This document shows positions 24,771 through 33,800 of a DNA stretch of 42,416 nucleotides, one piece after another. Positions within the stretch are counted from its first letter, which is position 1; each line of letters opens with the position of its first letter. The stretch comes from Candidatus Obscuribacter sp. (GTDB lineage Bacteria; Cyanobacteriota; Vampirovibrionia; Obscuribacterales; Obscuribacteraceae), in contig JADYXR010000049.1 of NCBI GenBank assembly GCA_021772095.1, forward strand, positions 1 to 42,416, written 5' to 3'. The translations under genes and the position numbers were made by a program. The notes below the pieces were generated by a model. It searched no databases and was not told the DNA's origin. It saw only the letters and a list, made by a program, of their open reading frames with translations.

Positions 24771-24898
24771 TCTAGGTTCCAATGTCTTAGACGTTACTAA
24801 CCGCGGCCGAGTTCAATGGGCGAGTTAAATTTTCGCGATTATTTTTCAGCGCAGATCCGGGTGGAGATATGAATCATTTCCAACGGCGGGAGGGCGAG

Positions 24899-25594
24899 AT
24901 GAAAACAGCTCAGCGGCTGTTCAGCTTACGTCAGAGTGATTTGTTCGAGTCCGTCAATCCCGTGGAGCTAGGACGCCTTCTGGGCATCCTGGAAGAGCAG
25001 GAATTGCCGAAACATCACATGCTGTTTGCACCAGGAACACCTTGTACGGCAATCTACTTTATTGAAAAAGGTAGAGTGCGCGTCACTCGACTTTCTCCCG
25101 AGGGCAAAACTGTAATCCTGGCACTGCTAGGACCCGGCGACATGATAGGCGAAGCGGCCTGGGAATTAGGAGAGCACGACAGTTACGCCGAGACGCTGGA
25201 AGAAGCGCGCATCTTCCAAATTTCGCGCGAAGCATTTCAAAATTACATCCGCGAAAACCCGGAGTTCGGGCTGCGCTTGATAGAAGTTCTCGGCGGACGA
25301 TTGAAGCAAGCGCAAGCGCGTATCGAAGATTTAGTCTTCCGACAGGTGCCAAGCCGCGTGGCAAGACTGCTGTTAACCCTGGCAGAAAGCCATGGTCGCG
25401 TCACACCAAGTGGTGTCAGAGTAGAGTTTCCGCTCACCCATCAAGAAATTGCCGACATGGTCGGATCGTCAAGAGTGACAGTCACACAGATTCTCAATAA
25501 GTTTAGAACCAGCCATTGGATCGACATCGAATCAAAACGAGTGACTATCCATAATATGGATGCGCTCGAACAACTTGTCAGGCAGCCCGGATAA
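24899..25594 (+). CDS. Crp/Fnr-family transcription regulator
   Basis: 231 residues from the ATG at 24899, which has GGGAGG just upstream; an in-frame ATG at 24869 is also possible. An N-terminal cyclic-nucleotide-binding-type beta roll (about 15-130) precedes the dimer helix and a winged helix-turn-helix with LTHQEIADMVGSSRVTVTQILNKF. In the phosphate-binding cassette, GEAAWELGEHDSYAE keeps the glutamate of GEL but lacks the Arg-Ser pair that contacts cAMP in E. coli CRP, so cAMP is unlikely to be the effector. There is no N-terminal Cys cluster as in FNR, which excludes an iron-sulfur oxygen sensor of that type. The overall look is closest to the NtcA/FixK/CooA side of the family. The ligand is unknown. 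The palindrome upstream may be its own binding site. Confidence 0.88.
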   Translation: MKTAQRLFSLRQSDLFESVNPVELGRLLGILEEQELPKHHMLFAPGTPCTAIYFIEKGRVRVTRLSPEGKTVILALLGPGDMIGEAAWELGEHDSYAETLEEARIFQISREAFQNYIRENPEFGLRLIEVLGGRLKQAQARIEDLVFRQVPSRVARLLLTLAESHGRVTPSGVRVEFPLTHQEIADMVGSSRVTVTQILNKFRTSHWIDIESKRVTIHNMDALEQLVRQPG

Positions 25595-25660
25595 TTTTAC
25601 TCCGCTCAATTGCAAAAGATTGGATTGACCACACCTGTTGCAACCCCGGATAGGCATGCG

Positions 25661-26338
25661 ATGAGCAAACTTCTTGCTAAGCAGTTTGTTAAACCGAAAC
25701 CCGGTTGGATAGCCCGTTTGTTTGGGGATAAAGAGAGCAGCTATAACTACAACGTCGAAAAAGTTGAATCGATCGACTGCGGCGGCTTTTTCGAGAAACA
25801 TAATTTACTCCGAGTGTTTGTGGCAGATTTGTTCCTGGAAGGTGTGGTTCTGCCGGGTAGCAAATCATATGGAAACTTTGCTTACGATGGCGAACGACTG
25901 CTCTATCTTCATGGAAAGCCAGCCACTCGGAAGCCGCGCATGCAGGAGTTGCTTCAAGCAGAAGGGAAGCCACTTGAGCTGTGCGATCCGGAAAAGTTGG
26001 GCGAACTTTTTATTTCTTGTTTGCTGCGTCGAAAAAATGAATACCATGCCCTGATTGTTTCTACTGATAGCCTGCGTAGTTACGATTCACCGAGGAACAT
26101 ATATAAAGTTGACGAACAAGTGTTAGAGAAAATAGCCGAGCAAATTAGAGCACCCGCGATCGTCGGTGACACGCACTCCGGATGGAAGCTCAATGTGGTG
26201 ACAGTGAGTGGGTGGATGGATCGTAAGAACAATCTCAGTGCCATTGAATTTAGTATCACGCCGACGTTCGAAATTTCCACAGTTCAGGTTAATCTCAGTC
26301 GCAGAATTTTTGCGCAGTCGCCGAGCCTCAAATATTGA
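25661..26338 (+). CDS. Protein of unknown function (225 residues)
   Basis: The ATG at 25661 is chosen because GGATAGG precedes it by six bases; a TTG at 25610 would add 17 residues. The product is soluble, with no signal peptide or membrane segment and no motif I recognise. Readable patterns include SYGNFAYDGERLLYLHGKP and EYHALIVSTDSLRSYDSP, suggesting an alpha/beta fold with a substantial beta content at the C-terminus (FSITPTFEISTVQVNLSRR). It follows the Crp/Fnr gene by 66 bp on the same strand and may be cotranscribed with it, but nothing links the functions. Confidence 0.6.
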   Translation: MSKLLAKQFVKPKPGWIARLFGDKESSYNYNVEKVESIDCGGFFEKHNLLRVFVADLFLEGVVLPGSKSYGNFAYDGERLLYLHGKPATRKPRMQELLQAEGKPLELCDPEKLGELFISCLLRRKNEYHALIVSTDSLRSYDSPRNIYKVDEQVLEKIAEQIRAPAIVGDTHSGWKLNVVTVSGWMDRKNNLSAIEFSITPTFEISTVQVNLSRRIFAQSPSLKY

Positions 26339-26489
26339 TCGAAGCGCGGCTCAACTCGGTGCTGGCATCTCAGACGAACCTGCGTGTTCATAGTTCATTG
26401 CAGTTCACTGTTTTTGCCGCAACCATCCTAGGGATAATCCGGTGACACGATCGTTGGGTGGTGTGGCAAGATATTTTTGTGGGGAATTA

Positions 26490-27257
26490 ATGATCGTCTC
26501 TTGCGGGGTTCTGCCTGTGCGTTTACTACAAACTGCGATTGCCGGCTTCAAAAGACCGCGAGCCAAAACATCGCAGGAATTGATTAACAATGTGCAAATA
26601 GCCACACCATGCATGGTTGGCTGGGACACCATGAGCGGTGACGACAAAGTGCGGTTTTGCGGAATGTGCGAAAAAAATGTCTACGACATCAGTGCTCTGA
26701 CCGCAGACGCTGCAGTGGAGCTGATCCGTGAGAAAAAGGGCAACGTTTGCATTCAATTATATAGAAGGAACGATGGAACGGTTTTAACTGAAGACTGTCC
26801 GCGAGGTTTGAAACGCTTACGACAAGCCATGGCCAAGAAGGTGGCCTGTGCTGCCGCTGCTGTCGGCTGGCTCGGCTTTGCGGCGGGCGTAGCAAACGCT
26901 CAGTCACCGGCCGTTGAGAAAAAATCAGGAACCAGCTGCCCAACCAAGGTAACGCGTGGCAAGTATTTGCGCGGTGATTTCGCTGCGCCTCCAGCCAATT
27001 CGGAAACGGTCCCTATTGGCGGCGCAATAGCACCAGAATCTGTGCAAAATATCATGCGGGATCCGCAAAAATCGGACGTCAAAGAAGTCGAAACTCGCTC
27101 CCCGGAAATGGTAATGCTGATGCGATTGCTGGCCGGTACGGTTGCCGTCGGTGCAAGTTTGCTTGCATATAAGAGGTTGAAGCGCCGATCTATTTGGGTG
27201 CTTGGAAGCCTTGTCGTGGTTTTATGCGCCGTCCTGGGCTTCGTCTGGGTGATGTAA
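26490..27257 (+). CDS. Membrane protein with N-terminal cysteine-rich (CxxC) domain
   Basis: 255 residues from the ATG at 26490, which has GTGGGG upstream; an in-frame start at 26442 exists. The N-terminal ~115 residues form a compact conserved module: PCMVGWDTMSGDDKVRFCGMC, then KNVYDISALTADAAVELI, VCIQLYRRNDGTVLTEDCP. Five cysteines (C41, C57, C60, C87, C103) lie in positions that could bind zinc or an Fe-S cluster. I recall this module from the N-termini of diverse bacterial membrane proteins, but not a definite family name or function. Three hydrophobic segments follow (about 116-137, 209-227, 234-255), with a polar loop between the first two. A cytoplasmic metal or redox sensing role is an inference only. 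Confidence 0.6.
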   Translation: MIVSCGVLPVRLLQTAIAGFKRPRAKTSQELINNVQIATPCMVGWDTMSGDDKVRFCGMCEKNVYDISALTADAAVELIREKKGNVCIQLYRRNDGTVLTEDCPRGLKRLRQAMAKKVACAAAAVGWLGFAAGVANAQSPAVEKKSGTSCPTKVTRGKYLRGDFAAPPANSETVPIGGAIAPESVQNIMRDPQKSDVKEVETRSPEMVMLMRLLAGTVAVGASLLAYKRLKRRSIWVLGSLVVVLCAVLGFVWVM

Positions 27258-27314
27258 TGGGCCACGCGTTAAGCGGCGGGGGTGGAAGACTGAACGGATG
27301 CTATCTGTTGGGTA

Positions 27315-27320
27315 TATAAT
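27315..27320 (+). promoter_or_regulatory. -10 element of the tRNA-Arg promoter
   Basis: TATAAT, exact consensus, 11 bases before the first tRNA base. The expected -35 position has only a poor match. Confidence 0.55.
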
Positions 27321-27331
27321 GAGCCCATCGT

Positions 27332-27405
27332 GTGCCCGTAGCTCAGCTGGATAGAGCGTTGGTCTCCGAAGCCGAAGGTCTTGAGTTCGAATCTCAACGG
27401 GCACG
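27332..27405 (+). tRNA. tRNA-Arg (anticodon CCG)
   Basis: 74 bases that fold as a complete cloverleaf: acceptor GTGCCCG/CGGGCAC, D-stem GCTC/GAGC, anticodon stem TTGGT/GCCGA with loop CTCCGAA, variable loop AGGTC, T-stem TTGAG/CTCAA with loop TTCGAAT, and discriminator G. The anticodon CCG (27366-27368) reads the arginine codon CGG. No CCA is encoded, so it must be added by the nucleotidyltransferase. It stands alone, with no neighbouring tRNA. The site shows no sign of an integrated element: no integrase gene or repeat of the tRNA 3' end is seen. Confidence 0.97.
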
Positions 27406-27549
27406 ATTTTTTATCTAAATTTGCGAACATACGCAATGTGTTAGGCGGCATGATCGCTATATGTCGCATAGCATGCGTGAGACGGGCGGCATTGCGCGTG
27501 GCATTAGCACGTGGCACTATTGATGAAAATCATTCTGCATAACTAAACA

Positions 27550-30500
27550 ATGAAAGATCGTTTCACACGAATCTTGCTCGGACCATATCGTTCTGGCAAG
27601 TCCGTTGCGCTGCTCACCGAGCTGACCAACCATTGTCGCGAAGACGTGCTTAGCACGGGCGACGCGCTTCTGCTCGTGCCGTCGAAACGCTATCAACGAT
27701 TGGTCGAACGGCGTATAGTCAAATTGTTCAACAAAGAAGTGGCTGCTCAGGAGCCGTCTTTGGAAGACGCAAGCTCGGTGATTGGCATAGCCGACTTCTT
27801 GCAAAGCAGATCGTCCGCGCGTTTGGATGATGACTACTTTCCGGAATACGGTGAAGAAGAGGAAGAAGAGCCTGCCTCTATTTCTTTTGCTCCCAGTGAA
27901 CCCGTTCGCCGTGGTTATTTAGGATTAAACATCGAATCATTCTATCAGGCATGCAGTCTCGTTCTTCGTCGCTGCGGCGTGGTTCCGCGCGTGATACCGG
28001 AGGCGGTGCGTCCGGCGTTGGTGTCGCGAGTTCTTACCGAACTGAACCAACAGGGTAAAATCGAACACCTGCTTCCGATCGTGGATTTCGTCGGCACTCA
28101 CGCCGCTCTGCTCGATTTGATCGACGAATTGGAGCGTTCCGGTCTCAGTCCTGATGATGTGATCGCGCGTTTGGAAACCTCTGCCGCGCAGTCTTCCAAG
28201 CATCTCGAGCTGGCTCTTGTTTATAAACATTACTGGGATGAACTCGATCGCATTGGTTATATGGATAACCGGCGCATCGCATTTAAATGTCGAGAAGTGC
28301 TTGCTGCCAGGGATGCCAGCAAGCCACTTTTCGGTATGTTTGGAGTGGACGGCTTTGACCGCTTCAATCATTTGCAGCTGCAAGTCTTGCGAGAACTCAG
28401 TCGCCATACAACGAAAAGCATTCTTTGCTTCGATTATAGCGAAGAACTAAGTGATGACGCGCGGCGCGAATACATGTGGAAAGACACCAGCTTCGAGGAC
28501 TTGAAGCAAGTGTTTTCGGACGCGGAATTCGTGTGGAACGATCCTGACCTTTCCAACGGAGGGCAAGTGGGCTCGCCAACTTCCACCGTTCCAATCGATG
28601 CTTTCAAAACTGTCGATCGCTTTCTCGAAATGGAAGAAATTGCTCGCAAGGTTAAACACACGCTCGTTGTTAAACGCATACCGGCGGATGAGATTCTGGT
28701 AGTTGTTCCCTCATTACGTGAGTACAAAGGCGCGGTAGAGGCTGCTTTCGACGACGCCGGTGTTCCATATTTCGTGGATGAGTCGATTCGGATGATGACA
28801 CTGCCGATAGTGCAGTTTGCATTGTCGCTTTTGCGAGCGTTTGAGAACGATTTCTCACGAAGTGAATTAGTGCGAGCGCTTTCCAGTCGATTTTTCACTA
28901 AAAGTTCCTTTGGATTGTCGGATGAAAACATCCTGGCTCTCGACCGGTTGAGTCAAAAAGAAAAGGTTATCGGTGGTCGCACTGAATGGTTGAGAGTGGC
29001 GAATGCTCTTGGTCTTGGCGATTCGATGCGGGTCTTGCTCGACTGTTTGACACCACCGGATTTCACGGCGCCGCTCACAACTTTTGTCTCATGGTGCGAG
29101 GATGTTTTATCCACTTGCCTTTCCTTCGACGAAGATGCTGAGTTTCAAGATCCGGTTCAAGGATGGACTGAAGAACGCGCTCTTTTAGAGATTCAAAACC
29201 TCTGGGCATCAGTGGTTCAAGAAGATGCCATCTTGTACGGCGATCGTGGCGGTTTCAAATCCGACTATCTGGGTTTCATCAAAAAGCTGTTGCACTCATT
29301 CGAAAAAGCGAACTTCCGTGGAACTCCAGCAGCGAGCAACAGCGTCAGAATTTCCTCAGTCGATCTGGCCGATAGCCGTCGATTCGATGAAGTATTTCTC
29401 GCCGGATTAGTTGAAGGCGAATTCCCGCGCAGATTGGCCGGCAGAGGCTTCGTTAATGCTGAAGAAGTCAGTCGATGGGGAATGTACGGCGTCGACATTC
29501 ACAACCCGCGTATGCACCCGGCATTCGAATATGCTCTGTTTCGATCGCTTTTAGACCGCGCCAGAAAACGGGTTTGTCTGTCTTATCCAATGTGGGATAT
29601 GAGTGGAGAAGAACTGCTTCCATCGTTCTTCCTCACAGGAGAGTCGCTGCCTATCACAATTACAGAGGCTGAGCCTTTTAAACTGGCGGACAAGGTGCCG
29701 GTTTCGGATCGCAATTTTATTGCTGGAAAACTCTGGAATGACGATTTCGAGTTTGATACCGCAAATGGTGACCCCGGCGTTCTCGATCTCTATCGTCAGA
29801 TGGAAGAATCGATTGCCATGGTCAGAGCCAGAACGGAAGGAATGCTGGAAAGCCCCTTCAATGGTTACATTGCAGAGTCAGTGAAATCAGGCGCGCTGTC
29901 GGTGAAGCTGCCAAAACGATTCAGCGCTTCGCGGTTAAACGAATATGGAAAGTGCCCGTTCCGTTATTGGGCTTCGCATGTTTTAAATCTCGCGCCTTTC
30001 GAAGAAGCTTCCGTGAAGCTCGAAGTGCGAGAGTTGGGCGAAACTTATCACCTTGCTCTAGAGAAGTTTTACGAAAAACTGATTGGACAAAATCTCACCA
30101 TCGCATACGGCGATCGCGAACTGCTAATGACATACTTCGATGCTTCCATCGAAGAGGCCCTTGAATGGCTGGAGCGCAAGCGCGGAGTAAACCATAGCGA
30201 ATTCTGGGAGTACGAGAAGAAAGAAATTATTTTCCGACTGAAGAAATTCTTCGACAAAGAAATCGATCGCGCGATCAAGAGCAAAATCGATTTTGTGCCT
30301 CGCCTTGTGGAAGCCGCTTTCGGCATGGATGATTCGAACAGGGACGTGAGCGCTCCGGCGCTCAAAGTAACCGATGGCAAGCGGACAGTCGAGTTTCGCG
30401 GCAAAATCGACAGAGTTGATGTTGCCGGCGGATTGACAGCATTGGAAAACCTCGATGGCAAGCGCAACTACACCGGTGTGTCGGCGCGAGTGATCGATTA

Positions 30501-30873
30501 CAAAGCTGGTTCGACCGTTATTCCGTCGAGCGAAGCGAACGAGGGACGCAACATGCAGTTGCCAATCTACGCTCTGGCTGTCGAGCGTTGCGTGATGCCG
30601 GGCTCCCGTGTATCGGCCGGCTCATACTTGAGCTTCATGTCGGGCGGGTCGATTGGCAGTTTGAAGTTCGAGCAAGATCAAGAAGATGCGCGCGGTTATG
30701 TTGATACGAAACGGATCGAGCAACTGATTCTCGATTATGTGGAGAACATGTCGAAGGGCATCTTTACGGTCAAGCCGAGCGTCGCAAAGGTTTGCGATCG
30801 TTGCGACCACAAGCGTGTCTGTCGCGTTTCGGAACTGCGCAAGGGAGGTGAGAAAAATGACCTCGCTAACTGA
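27550..30873 (+). CDS. addB: AddB-type subunit of the AddAB (RexAB) helicase-nuclease
   Basis: 1107 residues. AddAB processes double-strand breaks, producing 3' single strands for RecA. The N-terminus has a Walker A-like GPYRSGKS (11-18); the middle is a helicase-like fold with degenerate motifs, as is typical. The C-terminal RecB-type nuclease domain has GETYHLALE, DRVD and VIDYKAG (the D-x-K core). Four cysteines clamp an iron-sulfur cluster around this domain: C802 in KCPFRYW and C1082, C1085 and C1091 in CDRCDHKRVC. The CX2CX5C spacing agrees with that known for AddB. The stop overlaps the addA start by 17 bp. An acidic stretch EEEEEEP near residue 103 and Glu-rich neighbours are unusual but minor. 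Confidence 0.92.
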   Translation: MKDRFTRILLGPYRSGKSVALLTELTNHCREDVLSTGDALLLVPSKRYQRLVERRIVKLFNKEVAAQEPSLEDASSVIGIADFLQSRSSARLDDDYFPEYGEEEEEEPASISFAPSEPVRRGYLGLNIESFYQACSLVLRRCGVVPRVIPEAVRPALVSRVLTELNQQGKIEHLLPIVDFVGTHAALLDLIDELERSGLSPDDVIARLETSAAQSSKHLELALVYKHYWDELDRIGYMDNRRIAFKCREVLAARDASKPLFGMFGVDGFDRFNHLQLQVLRELSRHTTKSILCFDYSEELSDDARREYMWKDTSFEDLKQVFSDAEFVWNDPDLSNGGQVGSPTSTVPIDAFKTVDRFLEMEEIARKVKHTLVVKRIPADEILVVVPSLREYKGAVEAAFDDAGVPYFVDESIRMMTLPIVQFALSLLRAFENDFSRSELVRALSSRFFTKSSFGLSDENILALDRLSQKEKVIGGRTEWLRVANALGLGDSMRVLLDCLTPPDFTAPLTTFVSWCEDVLSTCLSFDEDAEFQDPVQGWTEERALLEIQNLWASVVQEDAILYGDRGGFKSDYLGFIKKLLHSFEKANFRGTPAASNSVRISSVDLADSRRFDEVFLAGLVEGEFPRRLAGRGFVNAEEVSRWGMYGVDIHNPRMHPAFEYALFRSLLDRARKRVCLSYPMWDMSGEELLPSFFLTGESLPITITEAEPFKLADKVPVSDRNFIAGKLWNDDFEFDTANGDPGVLDLYRQMEESIAMVRARTEGMLESPFNGYIAESVKSGALSVKLPKRFSASRLNEYGKCPFRYWASHVLNLAPFEEASVKLEVRELGETYHLALEKFYEKLIGQNLTIAYGDRELLMTYFDASIEEALEWLERKRGVNHSEFWEYEKKEIIFRLKKFFDKEIDRAIKSKIDFVPRLVEAAFGMDDSNRDVSAPALKVTDGKRTVEFRGKIDRVDVAGGLTALENLDGKRNYTGVSARVIDYKAGSTVIPSSEANEGRNMQLPIYALAVERCVMPGSRVSAGSYLSFMSGGSIGSLKFEQDQEDARGYVDTKRIEQLILDYVENMSKGIFTVKPSVAKVCDRCDHKRVCRVSELRKGGEKNDLAN

Positions 30874-33800
30874 GCAACAACTCGCCGCCGTATTCAGTGT
30901 TGATAAAAACGTGCTGGTGTCAGCCGGAGCGGGCTCCGGAAAGACGCATGTGCTGGTCGAAAGATACATCGAGATTTTAAGAAACGATCCGGCGCTCACC
31001 GTGGACGGTATCATCGCGGTGACCTTCACAAGAAAAGCGGCCGGTGAAATGCGTACGCGTTTGAAAACACGCTTTCGCAAACTAACCGAGTCAGAGGCTG
31101 AATCTGATCGCTGGCGCCAATGTTTGGCTGATATCGATTCGGCGCGCATTGGAACGATTCACTCGCTGTGCGAATCGATACTGAAACAGTTTCCTGCTGA
31201 ATCGGGAATCGATCCGCAGTTCGAAGTAATTGATGAAGTCAGTCAAGCTCAGATTCTCGAAGAGAGTATCGATCAAACTTTCCGTGAGGTGATTGGCGAT
31301 ACGTTGCCGGAAATCAAACTTCTCACCGATCACAATATTGAAGAAGTTCGTAACTGGCTGAAACAAATGTTGGCTTCCAGTCTGCAGTTCAACGAAGCGG
31401 CATTGATGCTGCTCGATCTCCCGGAAGGTGAATTGCTCGTTCAACTCAACGATACTCGTCAGCGCATCCAGCGCAGAATGCTGCAAGACGTGATTGTTCG
31501 ATCTGATTGGAAACAAGCGCATTCATATTTAGCGGAGACATTCGGACGAGACAAGCTGGAACAACTTCGTCTGAGAGTGGTTCAAGCTGTGGAAGATATT
31601 CACGAGCAATGTGGCAAGTTGGATTCGACAGCCGAAGATGCAGTGGCACTCTGGCAAGGACTGGAAGTGGTGGCGGCCGCCGACATGCGTATCGGCGGAC
31701 ACAGCGACGAAGCTAAAGCAATTAAGGAACGGCTCGGCATTCTAAGGTCGCAAGCGCGAAAGTTGCTTGGGAAGCCACCTTTACCGGCATCGATCGAGGC
31801 CGATGATCTGATTCACTTTGAAGATGAACGTCATGTTTCGAACTTGTTCTATCGTGCGCAAAGAATTTATGGTGAGCGCAAGAAGCTTGACCTGAAGCTC
31901 GATTACAACGACTTGATCGGAATGGCGTATACAGCACTTTCCGATTCGAATTCGGCCGCTCGTCAACACTATCAGGATAAGGTCCGCGCCATTCTGGTCG
32001 ACGAATTTCAGGATACCAACACGATTCAGGCTCAACTAATCGGCTTCCTGGCAGGCCCGACGACACGATTGTTTTTAATCGGCGATGACAAACAGTCGAT
32101 CTACAAATTTCAAGGCGCTGACGTTTCGAACTTCAACGAATGGAAGCAAATTCTCAGAGGTGAATCTACCGACTCCACTCGAACCTTAACCGGCGAGTCG
32201 ATGGTGACGAAACTGACGGTGTCGTTCCGCAGTCATCCAAACGTGGTGTCATTCGTCAACGCAGTGTTTTCGAAGTTGTTGTCCAGTGGAATTTCGAACA
32301 TTCCCTACCGAGCAGATTTCGAGCCACTCTCGACCTTCCGTAAGGTCAATCTGGATAACAGCACCATCGGCGGTGTCGGCGTTGGATTGCAAGGCGAAGC
32401 TGCGACTTCAATACAGATCATGCCAACCGCGCAAGAATCGGCGTTGATAGTAACAGCGAAGAGCCAGGAATCTACATTCTCACAAGGTCTAGAATCAACA
32501 ATCTCACAAGGTCTAGAATCGACAATAGTTGCGAAGAGTCAGAAATCGACGACTCTGGCGCAAGGTCAGGTTTCAACTTCCACGGTGCCAGGTCAGGAAG
32601 CAACTTCAGTTCAAATCTCTGCGGCAGCATCATCCTCCGCTAGTTTCACAATCGCAGGTTCTTTCTCAGGAACCACACTCGTTGCTGGCGGAGCGATGGC
32701 ATTCGCTTCCGAACCGGAGCCTGCTCAGCCAAAACAACTTAGCTTGTTTGATATCGCCAATGGTGCATCGTTGCCACCGGCACTATTTGAAATCGCTGAA
32801 AGCGATCTCGTTCCAATGTCTTCTGAAACCGCTGGGATTGAGATCGCTCAAGCTGAAGCTGCTTCAGCCGACTTAGCTGAAGAAGAAGCTTTGCGTACTC
32901 AAGCGTTTGATACTCAAGCCTTCGATACTCAAGCCTTTGATACCGATTCGATTCACACCGAAGACAACTTGTTTGAAAATCAAGCGAACGGAATTGAACA
33001 GACGGCGCCGGTTTTTAAACATGCGGCCCAATTGGAACAGCCGCTGACGGAAGAGACAACGTTAAACCTGACATTCGATCCGTCCTCAGACGACGAGTCA
33101 TCGGAAGATTTCTCGCCGCCGCGACCCACATCGAACGTGCAAATGGTCATCTTCGATGGCGCAGATGAGAACGGCGATCGAGACAGCGAAGTTTCATCAT
33201 TGACTGAATCACGCGCGGTAGCGAAGTGGATTCAGGACATGGTCGACAATGAAGCACCGCTTCTGGACAACGACGGTCGGGTTCTTCGCAGCTTGAAGTA
33301 CGGTGACTTCGCCGTTCTCGTCGCGAAGAACAGCAATTTCCAGGTGATCGAACGCGGGTTGCTCGAGCGCGGAATTCCTTATGTGGTTTTTGCCGGCAGA
33401 GGTTTTCTCAACCGTCAAGAAGTGATCGACTTTGAAAATCTGCTTTATTTCCTGGGCAACCCACAGGATTCGCACGCTTTGCTGGGTGCGTTGCGCTCGC
33501 CGATGTTTGCGCTCAGTGATGACACCATTCACGAATTGTTCGTTTCCATGCGCGAAGAAGATCGCACCCTGACACTCTGGGAAGCGCTCCTGAAGGCGTG
33601 TTCGACGAGACGTTCTGGTTACGAATACGTGCTTCGTGCCGTCAATGAATTGCGCCGCTTTATGGATGACGCGGCAAGACTGAGTCTGACATCTCTAATT
33701 CGCAAAATCATTCAAAGGACTTGTTATGACCTGGCGCTGATGAGTGCGGAGAATGGAAAGCAACGCTCGCGTAATTTGTGGAAACTCGTTTCGCTTGCCA

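Larger units (their letters stand above)
24415..24898. other. Divergent recA-crp intergenic region
   Basis: 484 bp between the two starts. It holds, from recA outward: two direct CTTGTAT repeats at 24490-24507, a GGCGT-TTTC-ACGCC stem-loop at 24521-24534 (a GAAA tetraloop in the recA transcript), the recA -10 element at 24543-24548, a stray TTGACA at 24699-24704 without a matching -10, TATAAA at 24738-24743, and a perfect palindrome at 24751-24770 on the crp side. No further gene is apparent. Confidence 0.6.

Noticed and set aside
27332..27549. Possible integration site (attachment site) at the tRNA-Arg gene.
   Set aside because: There is no integrase, no duplicated tRNA 3' end and no change in gene character downstream; addB and addA look like core genes.
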